Below are positions 1 through 11,787 of a DNA stretch of 64,000 bases, one piece after another. The stretch is from Stenotrophobium rhamnosiphilum (lineage in GTDB: Bacteria; Pseudomonadota; Gammaproteobacteria; Nevskiales; Nevskiaceae). The stretch lies in the NCBI RefSeq assembly GCF_003052265.1, contig NZ_QANS01000003.1, forward strand, positions 646,046-710,045, written 5' to 3'. Position numbers and translations under genes: made by a program. Position 1 is the stretch's first letter, and every line of letters begins with the position of its first letter. A model generated the notes under the pieces. That model saw only the letters and a list, made by a program, of their open reading frames with translations. It searched no databases and had not been told where the DNA came from.

Positions 1-2
1 AC

Positions 3-1973
3 ATCGCCGGCTCTGTTTTCGTCGCGCCCGGTTTGCGTGAGCGGCTGCAGGTTTCACGGTTTCTTGATGAGGCACTCATGATGCCGCCTGCACCAACGAT
101 GCAGCGCAGCGTCACAGCAACAGTGGGTGATTTTCAAGAACTGCTGGCGCGCTTTGTCGGCGCTGAGCGTGCAGTGCAATTGATTGAGGATTACGCAAAG
201 CAGCACGGGCGCGCGCCTCCAGCTTTGAATGAGCGGGCTGATGCCGAACTTGCACGCTATACCGAACGCTTGCTTGCAGGCGCGCTCGGTGCTGCATCAG
301 CGCGCTTGTTATTGGCATCCGCGTTGAAGGGCCGCGACATGCAGGTTGAAGACGTCATACGTCTGCTCGATGAAACTTCGCACGTTATTCAATTCAATCG
401 AGACCTTCTTCACGCGACATTGGAGCATCTCGCACAGGGTGTCAGCGTGGTGGATGCTGATCTGAAGCTCGTGGCCTGGAATCAGCGTTACGTTGATCTA
501 TTTCGTTATCCCCAAGGCCTGATCTTTGTCGGACAACCGATTGAAGAAGTGGTGCACTTCAATGCTGCACGTGGCTTGCTCGGCGAAGGAGATAGTGGCG
601 CACAAGTCGCCCGTCGCTTGCAGCATATGCGTGCAGGTCATGCGTATACGCATCAGCGCGAATTGGCAGACGGAACCGTTCTTGAGATACGCGGAAATCC
701 CATGCCTGGCGGCGGGTATGTGACGAGCTATTCCGATGTCAGCGATTACAAGCGCAGCGAGCGCGCGCTGCAACATAGCAACGAAACTTTGGAGCAGCGT
801 GTTGTCGAGCGCACGCAAGAGCTCACCGCATTGAATCTGGCGTTGGTCGAAGCCAAATCAGCGGCAGAACATGCTGACGAATCCAAAACCCGGTTTCTTG
901 CTGCGGCTTCGCATGACTTGGTGCAGCCTCTGAATGCTGCGCGATTGTTTGTTTCGTCTTTAGATCGGAGCACAGTTCCAGAGCCTGCAGCAGCGCTGAT
1001 TGGAAAAATTGAAAGCTCATTAAATTCTGCCGAGAGTTTGATTGGCGGTCTTCTCGACATATCGCGACTTGATGCGCATGCACAGGAAGTGCGACTGCAA
1101 CACTTTCCACTATCGGAACTATTGCAACCGCTGGCTGCGGAATTTGAAGTGCTGGCGAGGGAAGGCGGTTTAGGCTTTCGTTTGGTGCCAAGTGATGTCG
1201 TTGTCTACAGTGATATGCAGCTCCTGCGACGCGTGTTGCAAAACTTCTTATCCAATGCCGTTCGTTACACCGGGCATGGATCGGTCTTGATCGGCTGTCG
1301 ACATGCGAGTGGTGGTGTTCGCATCGAAGTGCGTGACAGCGGCCCCGGCATTGCGATTGAAAAACAGCGCGAGATATTTCAGGAATTCCGTCGCCTCAAT
1401 ACTCAAGATGCGCGCGGTGAGCGCGGACTGGGTTTGGGCTTGGCGATTGTTGAGCGCATTGTTCGCGTACTTAACCATCCGCTGATGCTGCGCTCACGTA
1501 TAGGTCGTGGCAGCGTATTTGCTGTGACGGTGCCGTTGGGAGATCGCTCACGTATCAGTGTTGTTCCGCAGCGTCCTGCCTTGCGTGACACCAGCGAAAT
1601 TGTTGGCGCAAAAATTCTATGCATTGAAAACGAACCGGCAGTTCTTGCGGGCATGCAAGCCTTGCTTGCAGGGTGGGGTTGCGAAGTCTGGTCGGCAACT
1701 GGATTGCTAACGGCACAAACCTATCTCACCCCGCCGGATTTAGTGCTGGTGGACTATCACTTGGATAACGGCGAAGACGGCATTCATGTCGTGCGTGCAT
1801 TGCATACGCAGTGGCAACGAGAAGTGCCCGGCATTGTGATCACTGCCGATCACACGCTTGCTGCAAAACAAGCTGCAGCTGCGCAAGGCTACTCACTGTT
1901 GCCTAAACCCATTAAGCCTGCCGCGCTACGTGCGTTGATCTCGAGACTGCTTTCGCAGAGAGAGCACGAATAG
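3..1973 (+). CDS. Hybrid sensor histidine kinase, CrbS/MxtR-like, 5'-truncated by window
   Basis: The reading frame is open to the left edge, so the TTG at 33 is not a convincing start and the N-terminus is missing. Visible parts in order: a STAC-like linker with a VGAERAVQLIEDYA stretch, a PAS domain (EHLAQGVSVVDADLKLVAWN), a coiled linker, a HisKA box (AAASHDLVQPLN), a HATPase with N box (NFLSNAVRY), G1 (DSGPGI) and G2 (GLGLGLAIV), and a C-terminal receiver with phospho-acceptor Asp in LVDYHLD and Lys in LPKPIKP. Known family members with this order (CrbS, MxtR, CbrA) carry an N-terminal sodium:solute symporter domain; I infer one lies left of the window. CrbS systems control acetate utilisation. 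The response regulator gene converges on it, 10 bp away. Histidine kinase identity is sure; the CrbS assignment is inference. Confidence 0.85.
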   Translation: MAGSVFVAPGLRERLQVSRFLDEALMMPPAPTMQRSVTATVGDFQELLARFVGAERAVQLIEDYAKQHGRAPPALNERADAELARYTERLLAGALGAASARLLLASALKGRDMQVEDVIRLLDETSHVIQFNRDLLHATLEHLAQGVSVVDADLKLVAWNQRYVDLFRYPQGLIFVGQPIEEVVHFNAARGLLGEGDSGAQVARRLQHMRAGHAYTHQRELADGTVLEIRGNPMPGGGYVTSYSDVSDYKRSERALQHSNETLEQRVVERTQELTALNLALVEAKSAAEHADESKTRFLAAASHDLVQPLNAARLFVSSLDRSTVPEPAAALIGKIESSLNSAESLIGGLLDISRLDAHAQEVRLQHFPLSELLQPLAAEFEVLAREGGLGFRLVPSDVVVYSDMQLLRRVLQNFLSNAVRYTGHGSVLIGCRHASGGVRIEVRDSGPGIAIEKQREIFQEFRRLNTQDARGERGLGLGLAIVERIVRVLNHPLMLRSRIGRGSVFAVTVPLGDRSRISVVPQRPALRDTSEIVGAKILCIENEPAVLAGMQALLAGWGCEVWSATGLLTAQTYLTPPDLVLVDYHLDNGEDGIHVVRALHTQWQREVPGIVITADHTLAAKQAAAAQGYSLLPKPIKPAALRALISRLLSQREHE

Positions 1974-1983
1974 GCCGGCGGTT

Positions 1984-2682
1984 TTACTCTGCGTCTGGTT
2001 CGCTCGCTATCTCTTCGCCCATCAGCAAACTGGCGCTCTCAGCTTGTAGCAAGCGTTGCGCCAATACAGCTGCTTGAGTTCTGCGATAAAGACCGAGTTT
2101 GCGAAGTACGGCAGTCATGTGTGCTTTGATGGTTGCTTCTGATACGTCGAGATCACCAGCAATCTGTTTATTGAGGCGACCATCCGCCAGCATCATCAGT
2201 ACGCGCAATTGTTGTGGTGTCAGACTGGCGACGCGTTGAGCGAGATCGCGCTCTTTATTCTCTGCGTCGTTGGCAGTGCTTGTCGGGATGTGTTCCGGAA
2301 CCCAGACGCCGCCATCGAGTACGCTCCGCAACGCAATGCCGATTTGTTCAAGTGGCGTCGATTTTGGAATGTAGGCGGCAGCACCAAAATCCAATGAGCG
2401 ACGAATCACTGCAGGCTCTTCCGCCGCGGAAACAATCGCAACCGGAATAGCTGGGTACTGCGCGCGCAAATACACCAGCGATGAGAAGCCCTGCGTTCCG
2501 GGCATATGCAGATCGAGCAAGATCAGATCCGCATCGGAGTTGGCGCCGACAGCCTCTTGCAAGCTTTGAAAAGAAACGGCCTCGACGATCGCGACCCCAG
2601 GCAGGAGTCGTGTCACTGCCTCGCGCAAAGCGGCGCGAAATAAAGGGTGATCGTCAGCAATGATCAGCTTTGCGTTTTCCAT
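1984..2682 (-). CDS. LuxR/NarL-family response regulator, CrbR/ErdR-like
   Basis: A 232-residue two-domain regulator. The receiver has the acidic pair D10-D11, phospho-acceptor D57 in LILLDLHMPG, and a conserved Lys in AAYIPKS. The C-terminal helix-turn-helix is of LuxR type (LTPQQLRVLMMLADGRLNKQIA, then SEATIKAHMTAVLRKLG). It is the likely partner of the convergent hybrid kinase; CrbR/ErdR regulators of CrbS/MxtR kinases have this architecture and activate acetyl-CoA synthetase genes. The gene is divergent from the DcaP-like porin, so the 158-bp spacer may hold sites for this regulator, but I see no defined operator. Start is the ATG at 2682. Confidence 0.9.
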   Translation of the reverse strand: MENAKLIIADDHPLFRAALREAVTRLLPGVAIVEAVSFQSLQEAVGANSDADLILLDLHMPGTQGFSSLVYLRAQYPAIPVAIVSAAEEPAVIRRSLDFGAAAYIPKSTPLEQIGIALRSVLDGGVWVPEHIPTSTANDAENKERDLAQRVASLTPQQLRVLMMLADGRLNKQIAGDLDVSEATIKAHMTAVLRKLGLYRRTQAAVLAQRLLQAESASLLMGEEIASEPDAE

Positions 2683-2840
2683 GTTCTCTTGTAGTCGTTA
2701 ATGCGACTGTCCCCCATACGACTTTGGTCTAAGCATACGTTGCATTCGACCTAAGGATAATAGTGTTATCGCCTCGGTTCTCCGATGCTGCTTGCGCATG
2801 GTCAAGCACCCTAGATGGTGCACTCTTTTTAGGAGGATAT

Positions 2841-4031
2841 ATGTCGCAAGACTTTCGCTTTAGCCCAAAACTGATCGCAGCGGCCATTGGCGCTGTGGCT
2901 CTTGCCGCGCCGCTGACGTCTGCGCTTGCTGCAGATACGCCTGATATCAAAATTACGTGGGGCGGTTATATCAAGCTTGATGCGTTAGCGAGCCGCTTTT
3001 CAGATAGCGCAGTAGCGCAAGGCAGCGGCCGCGATTTCTATGTGCCGAATTCGGTGGCTGTTGTTGCTCCGCCAACGGCAGAGAGTGGCCACACCTATTT
3101 AGACTCTCACGCCAAGGAAACGCGCTTGTTCATCAAAGCGGATAGCGTGATTCAAGATCACAAAGTTGGCGCTTATGTCGAAATGGATTTTCTGGTTAAT
3201 CCGGGCGCAGGCAATGAAACGGTGACCAACGCTTACAACCCGGGTCTGCGTCGTGCGTACATCACTTTCGACAATTGGTTGGTTGGGCAAGACTGGAGCA
3301 CGTTTCAAAACGTTGCGGCATTACCCGAAGGGCTCGACTTTATCGGTCCCACCGAAGGCACTGTGTTTGTACGTCAGCCGATGATTCGCTACAGCTGGAA
3401 CAATCTGCAGATCGCTTTGGAAAATCCGGAAACCACGGTCGCTGTAAACGCCGGCACAGCGTTTGCAAACACAGACGACAACTCGGTGCCTGATCTGGTG
3501 ATGCGCTACAACTTAAAGGCCGGTGGTGCCGGCGACTATGCTTTTGCAACAGTGATAAGACAGTTGGCTGATCGCGGGACGGTAGGCGGTGCACGCGCTA
3601 ATAGCACCGGCTATGGCGGCACGATCTCCGGCAAGATTCCAGTTCTTGGCAGTGACGATGTGCGTTTCATGGTCAGTGGCGGCAGTGGTATCGGTCGTTA
3701 TCTGGCAATCAACACGGTAGGCGATGCTGTGCTTGATGGTGCTGGCGACATCCAGCGCTTGAAAGTCATCAACGGTTTCGTTGCCTATCGCCACGCCTGG
3801 AATGAACAGTGGCGCTCCAGCATTGCCCTGTCGGCCTTAAAGGCCAGCAACAACGCCAACCTCGGCGGAGTGATCACCGAGCGTGCCCAGAGCGCTAGCG
3901 TGAATCTGCTCTACTCGCCTATCCCCAAGCTGACTGTGGGCTCAGAACTGCGCTACGCCAAGCGCACAACGATGGCCGGTAACGACGGCACGCTGTCGCG
4001 TCTGCAATTCTCGGCCAAATACGCTTTCTGA
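2841..4031 (+). CDS. DcaP-like trimeric outer-membrane porin
   Basis: A 396-residue exported beta-barrel protein. The ATG at 2841 follows an AGGAGG at 2831-2836 and gives a clean signal peptide ending ALA-AD near residue 31; the longer frame from 2763 lacks a ribosome site. The mature protein starts with IKITWGGYIKLDA and ends with a barrel-type C-terminus in Phe (LQFSAKYAF). This pattern, with the LVGQDWSTF and GLDFIGPTEGTVFVRQPMIRYS segments, is that of the DcaP family, which carries anionic substrates such as dicarboxylates or phthalate across the outer membrane. It is followed by a strong terminator. Placement beside a CrbSR-like pair suggests, without proof, a role in carboxylate uptake. 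Confidence 0.82.
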   Translation: MSQDFRFSPKLIAAAIGAVALAAPLTSALAADTPDIKITWGGYIKLDALASRFSDSAVAQGSGRDFYVPNSVAVVAPPTAESGHTYLDSHAKETRLFIKADSVIQDHKVGAYVEMDFLVNPGAGNETVTNAYNPGLRRAYITFDNWLVGQDWSTFQNVAALPEGLDFIGPTEGTVFVRQPMIRYSWNNLQIALENPETTVAVNAGTAFANTDDNSVPDLVMRYNLKAGGAGDYAFATVIRQLADRGTVGGARANSTGYGGTISGKIPVLGSDDVRFMVSGGSGIGRYLAINTVGDAVLDGAGDIQRLKVINGFVAYRHAWNEQWRSSIALSALKASNNANLGGVITERAQSASVNLLYSPIPKLTVGSELRYAKRTTMAGNDGTLSRLQFSAKYAF

Positions 4032-4057
4032 CAGATTTACTTGTTTGCTCCCCCCTC

Positions 4058-4087
4058 GCCGCAGTGTTCGCACTGCGGCATTTTTTT
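4058..4087 (+). terminator. Intrinsic terminator after the porin gene
   Basis: A perfect 9-bp stem (GCCGCAGTG with CACTGCGGC) closed by a stable TTCG tetraloop, followed by one A and seven T. It lies 26 bp after the porin stop codon. Confidence 0.92.
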
Positions 4088-4189
4088 GTACGCCATACGC
4101 GCTGAGCTACACGCTGAACCTCATTCAAGTGGATAATAGACGCCTACCCTTGAACCTTGGCTTTCAGCCCCTTACCGCGATGCCTGCTC

Positions 4190-5023
4190 ATGCATTACCG
4201 ACATAGTTATCACGCGGGCAATTTCGCGGACGTGTTCAAACACGTGATCTTGTGCGGCCTCATCGCCGCGATGAACCGCAAGGACAAGCCCTGGTGCGCG
4301 CTGGACACGCACGCAGGCGCGGGCTTTTACGATCTCTCCGGCGAAGGCGCGATGCGCACCGGTGAGTGGCGTGATGGCATTGCGCGGCTTGAAGGCATGG
4401 CCAATGCGCCCGAACCGCTCGCGACTTTTCTGCGCGTTGTTGCTGCAGGCAATGCGCCGGGCAAAACTTTGTACTACCCCGGCTCACCGCAGTTCATCGC
4501 CGCACTGGCGCGTGAAACGGATCGCATGATGTTCTGCGAGAAGGTGCCAGACGTCGCCGAAGATCTGCGCCGCAATATGGGCCGCGATCCGCGCATCGCT
4601 TTTCATCTGCGCGATGGTTATGAAGCGCACTCACTGCTGCCGCCGCCTGAAAAGCGCGGACTGATTTTGTTGGACCCGCCATTTGAGCGCACTGACGAAT
4701 ACGCCGCTCTCGCAGAATTCGTGCGCAAGAGCGTCGGACGTTTTGCTGGTGGCGTGTATGCCATTTGGTATCCGATCAAGAATCGCCACGCGGTCAATGG
4801 ATTCTTGCGTCGCATTGGCCGTGAAATCGAGAAGCCATCGATCGCATTTGAATTCGATAACGGCGCTGAAGCCGAAGGCCAGATGCACGCTTGCGGCGTG
4901 GTGATTGTGAACCCGCCATTCCAGATCGAAAAAGATTTGGCGGCGAGCCTCAACATCATTGAGCGTGAACTCGCTCAGGGGCCTAAGTCGAACTACACCG
5001 TTGATTGGGTGCGTCCTGAATAA
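4190..5023 (+). CDS. rlmJ: 23S rRNA (adenine2030-N6)-methyltransferase RlmJ
   Basis: 277 residues, close to the usual length of RlmJ (about 280). It methylates N6 of A2030 in 23S rRNA using S-adenosylmethionine. The N-terminus MHYRHSYHAGNFADVFKHV is the family hallmark, so the ATG at 4190 is preferred over the upstream TTG at 4157. The catalytic DPPF motif sits in LILLDPPFERTDEY, and the cofactor segment includes DTHAGAGFYDL. The gene is single, ending two bases before a palindromic repeat. Confidence 0.95.
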   Translation: MHYRHSYHAGNFADVFKHVILCGLIAAMNRKDKPWCALDTHAGAGFYDLSGEGAMRTGEWRDGIARLEGMANAPEPLATFLRVVAAGNAPGKTLYYPGSPQFIAALARETDRMMFCEKVPDVAEDLRRNMGRDPRIAFHLRDGYEAHSLLPPPEKRGLILLDPPFERTDEYAALAEFVRKSVGRFAGGVYAIWYPIKNRHAVNGFLRRIGREIEKPSIAFEFDNGAEAEGQMHACGVVIVNPPFQIEKDLAASLNIIERELAQGPKSNYTVDWVRPE

Positions 5024-5024
5024 T

Positions 5025-5094
5025 CGTAGGGTGCGCTGTGCGCACCGCGACGCTCCATTTGCAATGACTGCTGGTGCGCACGGCGCACCCTACG
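5025..5094. repeat. Palindromic intergenic repeat, GTAGGGTGCGC family, copy 1
   Basis: Two 22-base arms (5025-5046 and 5073-5094), inverted and nearly identical, each carrying GTAGGGTGCGC and GTGCGCACC, with a 26-base spacer. A second copy lies at 43312-43378. It occupies almost the whole spacer between rlmJ and the Nudix gene. Confidence 0.85.
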
Positions 5095-5108
5095 GTTAGG
5101 TTTAGAAA

Positions 5109-5627
5109 ATGATCGAGACTCTGTACCAAGGCAAATTCGTCAAACTCTCCAAGAGCGGAACTTGGGAATATGCCGAGCGCGTGAACTCAACCGGGGCGGG
5201 ATTCATTCTCGCGGTGACGCCAGATAAAGAACTGGTTCTCGTTGAGCAATATCGCGTGCCAATGCAAGCGCGCACGATCGAGTTGCCTGCGGGCATCATT
5301 GGCGATGAAGGCAATGACGGCGAAGCGGTAGAAGCTTCCGCAATACGCGAGTTGGAAGAAGAGACCGGCTTCCGCGCAGCACGCGCAGAAATTTTATTCA
5401 GCGGCCCTGTTGCGCCGGGCCTTGCTTCTGAAATGCTGTATCTCGTCCGCACTTACGATCTCGTGCGTGTGGGCGCAGGGGGTGGTGTCGATAATGAAAA
5501 CATCACCGTGCACATCGTTCCACTCACGCAGATCGATGACTGGCTTGCAGCCAAAGGTCGCGAAGGTTTGCTGATTGAGCCGCGCATCTACGCAGCGCTG
5601 TACTTCCTGCTGCGAGAAAAATCTTAA
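5109..5627 (+). CDS. Nudix hydrolase, ADP-ribose pyrophosphatase-like
   Basis: 172 residues. The Nudix box is clear: an acidic residue, then RELEEETGF; the first Gly of the 23-residue consensus is shifted by one (GD at its start). Upstream are strands LVLVEQYRVPMQARTIELPAG, the arrangement of the NudF/ADP-ribose pyrophosphatase subgroup, where the QYR and ELPAG elements position the sugar nucleotide. The enzyme would hydrolyse ADP-ribose or a related nucleotide sugar to AMP and a sugar phosphate in the cytoplasm. The exact substrate cannot be fixed from sequence. It converges on the phosphoesterase gene. Confidence 0.87.
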   Translation: MIETLYQGKFVKLSKSGTWEYAERVNSTGAGFILAVTPDKELVLVEQYRVPMQARTIELPAGIIGDEGNDGEAVEASAIRELEEETGFRAARAEILFSGPVAPGLASEMLYLVRTYDLVRVGAGGGVDNENITVHIVPLTQIDDWLAAKGREGLLIEPRIYAALYFLLREKS

Positions 5628-5639
5628 GCGCACATCTTT

Positions 5640-5682
5640 ATCGCGATGAGCGCAACGCTGATCGCGTCACGCTCATCGTGAT
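5640..5682. terminator. Hairpin between convergent genes, possible bidirectional terminator
   Basis: Arms 5640-5652 and 5670-5682 pair over 13 positions with one mismatch. There is no T-run on either strand, so termination would be weak or Rho-assisted. It sits between the Nudix and phosphoesterase stop codons. Confidence 0.4.
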
Positions 5683-5687
5683 CATGC

Positions 5688-6935
5688 TTACTGATTAAAG
5701 ATGTCGTCGCCGAAAGGCACCAAGCCCGGCTGTGCGGCATAACCGAGATGTGCAACTTCGAAGATGTCTTCGATGCTGCGAAGCATCGAGTAATGGTTGT
5801 AAGGCACATCACTCACCGTGCCCGGTTTGATGAATGGCGAAACCAAAACTGCACCAATGCGACCGCCGCCTGGGCCAACGAGACCGGGGCCAGCGAGTGG
5901 AACGTTGCTAAGTGTGCCCAAGCCTAAGGTGTTGACCAGCGTTGCCAGTGGGCCGCCAACAACGGGAATCTGCAACAGCAGGTTGCCAACGGTTTGGCCG
6001 ATGCCGCCGATAAAGTTCGGGCCGGCCGGTTCATTGCAGCAAGCGGCGCTGTCTTCACTGCCTTCGCCAGGAAATTCGGATTCGTCAAACGTCACGATCA
6101 GCAGGCCATCTTTTTTGAATGCTGCGGATTTCGTGATCTTCGGCACCCATTCCTTGAGGAAATCATTGATCGACTCGTAGCCGCCCGGTTTGCCATTCAC
6201 GCAATCGGTGTCATGTCCGTCGTTGCAAAGATTCGGCGTGATGAAAACGTAATTCGGTGTGGTGGCAATGCTGGCCAGATCAGCGCTGAGTGCGGTCAAC
6301 GGCACAACATGCGCATCGCAATTGGCTTGATCATCAATGATCGAGTGGTAATACATGAACGGGTTGTGGCGCGCCGCGTAGAGATCGGTGGCGCTCGCGC
6401 TTTGGGTTTTGTCTTGCGTGTTCAGATCAGGGTGCGCACAGGTTGCGCGACCGTCACGAGCCAGATCGTTGCCCATGTCTTCCATATAGCCTTTCCAGCT
6501 CAGGCCTTTGTCCTGCAACTGGTTGGCAATGGTTTTAACAGCGAAGGGATAAACGCAGCCGGTGCCGGTGACTTGGCCATTGCCGTCTGGCGTGGTGGTG
6601 CCAACCCAGTCGGTGTAAATGATGCAGTCCGTGCTGGTCTGCAGATTCGGAGCTTGGCCGCCAACCATGGTGATGTAGTTGTCGAGGCTGAGATGGCCAG
6701 TGCCGTGGTACTGCGTCAGCATCGCGCCCATCGCGGGCAAGTTTTTGGCTAGATACGGTGCAGGCGGCGTGCCCGTTGCCGGGAATGTTTTGGCGTAGCT
6801 CTTGTTCTCCAGCACGATGATGAAGACGTGTCCAACTTTGCTGCTGCCTCCGGTGCTCGATGTTGGCGATGAAGTGCCACAAGCAGCCAGTGCCAACGAG
6901 ACAGCAAACGCAAACAGTGCGGGAAACAAGCGCAT
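5688..6935 (-). CDS. Secreted phosphoesterase (AcpA/phospholipase C-like) lipoprotein
   Basis: 415 residues with a lipoprotein signal ending LAAC (Cys19), followed by a Ser/Gly/Thr-rich linker. The catalytic domain opens with VGHVFIIVLENKSYAKTFP, the metal-binding segment of the phosphoesterase family (Pfam PF04185) that includes acid phosphatase AcpA and phospholipase C. Further metal-ligand stretches are LSLDNYI, FDESEFPGEG and the C-terminal YNHYSMLRSIEDIF, all typical. It would act in the periplasm or on the outer membrane on phosphate esters. Start is ATG 6935. Substrate is undetermined. Confidence 0.85.
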   Translation of the reverse strand: MRLFPALFAFAVSLALAACGTSSPTSSTGGSSKVGHVFIIVLENKSYAKTFPATGTPPAPYLAKNLPAMGAMLTQYHGTGHLSLDNYITMVGGQAPNLQTSTDCIIYTDWVGTTTPDGNGQVTGTGCVYPFAVKTIANQLQDKGLSWKGYMEDMGNDLARDGRATCAHPDLNTQDKTQSASATDLYAARHNPFMYYHSIIDDQANCDAHVVPLTALSADLASIATTPNYVFITPNLCNDGHDTDCVNGKPGGYESINDFLKEWVPKITKSAAFKKDGLLIVTFDESEFPGEGSEDSAACCNEPAGPNFIGGIGQTVGNLLLQIPVVGGPLATLVNTLGLGTLSNVPLAGPGLVGPGGGRIGAVLVSPFIKPGTVSDVPYNHYSMLRSIEDIFEVAHLGYAAQPGLVPFGDDIFNQ

Positions 6936-7374
6936 TCAAAAACCCCTTTAATTTAATTTTTCAGCGACAAGGCTAAACGTTGCACGTGACATTGATGCGA
7001 AACGCAGCCTTTTGCGTGTCGAGATTCTGTTGTCTGACGACGCACTTACTGTTGCCGCATTTAACCATAGTCGAGCTACACGGCAAGCCTGCAAAGGGAT
7101 CATAAAAAGGCGGTAAAGAAGTCGCTGACCCCTAGCGTGGTGCGTAATTCTTGTTAGGGCAGAGGTGTTTTACCGGATTTCCGAGGGGCTAATTTTCTCT
7201 AGGCAGATTGTTTTATATTATTAATTAAAACAAATTAAACAAACTATTAAAAACAATCGAGCTTTGCCAGTGTGGCGCGAGCAATGTCACGCAACATTAT
7301 TTTGCATTTGTGGCGCGCTGTTGGCCCGATAGTGGTTGCCCTATGGTCCCTGCTGGCCTACCCTTTGCGTCTCC
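6936..7374. other. Intergenic region between the phosphoesterase gene and thiC riboswitch
   Basis: No credible gene. It should hold the divergent promoters of the phosphoesterase gene and of thiC. Positions 7190-7260 are strikingly AT-rich compared with the surroundings and include an 8-bp inverted repeat TTGTTTTA/TAAAACAA (7208-7215 and 7226-7233). This could be a regulator site or an UP-type promoter element; I cannot assign it. Confidence 0.5.
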
Positions 7375-9398
<2,024 letters not shown>

Positions 9399-9408
9399 TT
9401 TTTTTGTA

Positions 9409-9432
9409 CCCTCAGTGTAGAGACACTGAGGG
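9409..9432 (+). terminator. Perfect hairpin in the thiC-icd spacer
   Basis: A 10-bp stem (CCCTCAGTGT with ACACTGAGGG) with an AGAG tetraloop directly after thiC. There is no T-run after it on the plus strand; a run of seven T precedes it. It may be a weak terminator or a stabilising 3' end. Confidence 0.45.
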
Positions 9433-9497
9433 GATGGATGATCGGGGCCCTCCTGAAATTTATGGGCCTGTTCACATAAATAATTGAGAGAGAAATA

Positions 9498-11735
9498 ATG
9501 AGCAACAAGCAGCCGACCATCATCTACACCCTGACCGATGAGGCGCCGCTGCTGGCGACTTATGCTTTCTTGCCGATCATGCGCAGTTTCATCGAACCTG
9601 CCGGCATCAAGATCACGACGAGCGATATCTCGCTATCGTCACGAGTGCTGGCGGCATTTCCAGAATTTCTGACGGAAGCGCAGCGCGTTCCTGATGAACT
9701 GGCTGCACTCGGCAAGCTGACGCTGTTGCCAGATACCAACATCATCAAGTTGCCCAATATCAGTGCCTCGGTGCCGCAGTTGCTGGCCGCCATCAAGGAA
9801 CTGCAGGGCAAGGGTTACAAGATTCCTGATTTCCCTGAGTTGCCGAAGACTGAAGAAGACAAGGCGATCCGCACTCGTTACTCCAAGATTCTGGGCAGTG
9901 CTGTTAATCCTGTGCTGCGCGAAGGTAACTCTGATCGCCGCGCGCCTAAGGCAGTGAAGGAATACGCACGTAAACACCCACACAGCATGTCCAAGTGGAG
10001 CATGGCGTCACGTACGCACGTTGCTCACATGCGTGATGGCGATTTCTATCACGACGAAGTGTCGATTACGTTGGATCGTGCGCGCAACGTGCGCATGGAG
10101 TTGGTAACCAAGAGCGGCAAGACGCTGGTGCTCAAGCCAGAAGTGAAACTGCTGAACGGTGAAATCATCGACAGCATGTTCATGAGCAAGAAGGCGCTGT
10201 GCGAATTCTATGAAGAGCAGATGGAAGACGCGCGCCAGACCGGCCTGCTGTTCTCTCTGCACGTCAAAGCAACGATGATGAAAGTGTCGCACCCGATCGT
10301 GTTCGGCCACTGCGTCAAAATTTTCTACAAAGACGCTTTTGCCAAGCATGCCAAGACGTTTGAAGATCTGGGCATCAACGTCAACAACGGAATGGTCGAT
10401 CTGTATACGAAGATCGAGAAACTGTCGTCGGGCGAGAAAGAAGAAATCATCCGCGATCTGCATGCCTGCCACGAACATCGCCCATCGTTGGCGATGGTGG
10501 ATTCGGCAAAAGGCATCACCAATTTCCATTCGCCCAGCGACGTCATCGTTGACGCCTCTATGCCTGCAATGATCCGCTCCGGCGGCAAGATGTATGGCGC
10601 TGATGGTCGTCAGTACGACTGCAAAGCCGTGATGCCAGAGAGCACGTTCTCGCGTATCTATCAGGAGATGATCAACTTCTGTAAGACCCACGGCGCGTTT
10701 GATCCGCGCACCATTGGCTCAGTGCCGAACGTTGGTTTGATGGCGCAGCAGGCCGAAGAATATGGCTCGCACGACAAGACCTTCGAGATTCCAGAAGACG
10801 GCGCAGCGCGTTTCGTTGATAACGAAACCGGCGAAGTACTGACCGAACAAAATGTTGAGACCGGCGATATCTGGCGTATGTGCCAGGTGAAGGACGAGCC
10901 GATTCGTGACTGGGTCAAACTCGCCGTCACGCGCGCACGTAACTCCAACACGCCTGCAGTGTTTTGGCTCGATGCTTTCCGTCCGCACGAACACGAAGTG
11001 ATTCAGAAGGTCGTGAAGTATGTGCAGGAATACGACATCAAAGATTTGAAGATCGAAATCATGTCGCAGGTACGCGCCATGCGTTACACGCTGGAGCGTC
11101 TCGTACGCGGCAAGGACACGATCTCGGTTACCGGCAACATTCTGCGCGATTATCTGACCGATCTTTTCCCGATCATGGAACTCGGCACCAGCGCCAAGAT
11201 GCTCTCCATCGTTCCGCTGATGGCGGGCGGCGGCATGTACGAAACCGGCGCTGGCGGCTCGGCACCTAAGCACGTCAAACAGCTGACCGAAGAAAACCAT
11301 CTGCGTTGGGATTCACTCGGTGAATTCCTTGCGCTGGGTGCAAGCCTCGAAGATATGGGCTGCAAGACTGACAACGCCCAAGCCAAGCTGCTCGCAAAAA
11401 CCCTCGACGCTGCTGTCGGCAAATTGCTCGACAACAACAAGAATCCTTCGCCAAAGACCGGAGAGCTCGACAACCGTGGCAGCCAGTTCTACCTCGCCAT
11501 GTACTGGTCGCAGGAACTTGCTGCGCAGTCCGAAGACAAGACGCTGCAAGCACGCTTTGCGCCGCTGGCCAAGGCACTGGCTGATAACGAGAAGGCGATT
11601 GTTGCTGAACTCGCTGAAGTGCAGGGCAAGCCAGTTGATATCAACGGTTATTACGCCAGCGATAGCGAAACATTGCAGAAGGTGATGCGCCCTAGCAAAA
11701 CGCTCAATGCGGTGTTGGCGGCGGCGAACGGCTAA
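9498..11735 (+). CDS. icd: Monomeric NADP-dependent isocitrate dehydrogenase
   Basis: 745 residues, the size of the monomeric IDH-II class (about 740), which is unrelated in length to dimeric Icd. It decarboxylates isocitrate to 2-oxoglutarate with NADP+. The N-terminus [24 protein letters not shown] and segments [22 protein letters not shown] and [14 protein letters not shown] are characteristic. Start ATG 9498 follows GAGAGAGAA. A second, NAD-type isocitrate dehydrogenase is encoded about 1.6 kb downstream, so the cell may choose between NADPH and NADH at this step. Confidence 0.96.
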   Translation: MSNKQPTIIYTLTDEAPLLATYAFLPIMRSFIEPAGIKITTSDISLSSRVLAAFPEFLTEAQRVPDELAALGKLTLLPDTNIIKLPNISASVPQLLAAIKELQGKGYKIPDFPELPKTEEDKAIRTRYSKILGSAVNPVLREGNSDRRAPKAVKEYARKHPHSMSKWSMASRTHVAHMRDGDFYHDEVSITLDRARNVRMELVTKSGKTLVLKPEVKLLNGEIIDSMFMSKKALCEFYEEQMEDARQTGLLFSLHVKATMMKVSHPIVFGHCVKIFYKDAFAKHAKTFEDLGINVNNGMVDLYTKIEKLSSGEKEEIIRDLHACHEHRPSLAMVDSAKGITNFHSPSDVIVDASMPAMIRSGGKMYGADGRQYDCKAVMPESTFSRIYQEMINFCKTHGAFDPRTIGSVPNVGLMAQQAEEYGSHDKTFEIPEDGAARFVDNETGEVLTEQNVETGDIWRMCQVKDEPIRDWVKLAVTRARNSNTPAVFWLDAFRPHEHEVIQKVVKYVQEYDIKDLKIEIMSQVRAMRYTLERLVRGKDTISVTGNILRDYLTDLFPIMELGTSAKMLSIVPLMAGGGMYETGAGGSAPKHVKQLTEENHLRWDSLGEFLALGASLEDMGCKTDNAQAKLLAKTLDAAVGKLLDNNKNPSPKTGELDNRGSQFYLAMYWSQELAAQSEDKTLQARFAPLAKALADNEKAIVAELAEVQGKPVDINGYYASDSETLQKVMRPSKTLNAVLAAANG

Positions 11736-11787
11736 CGCGTTTACATCAAGTGTGATTTTGTTTTAGTTCTGTTGGAGACGTTCTACT

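Noticed and set aside
5994..6752. 252-codon open frame antisense to the phosphoesterase gene
   Set aside because: It is a shadow of the phosphoesterase codons; no recognisable domain and no ribosome site.
10008..10691. 227-codon open frame antisense to icd
   Set aside because: Lies wholly inside the monomeric isocitrate dehydrogenase gene and shows no domain.
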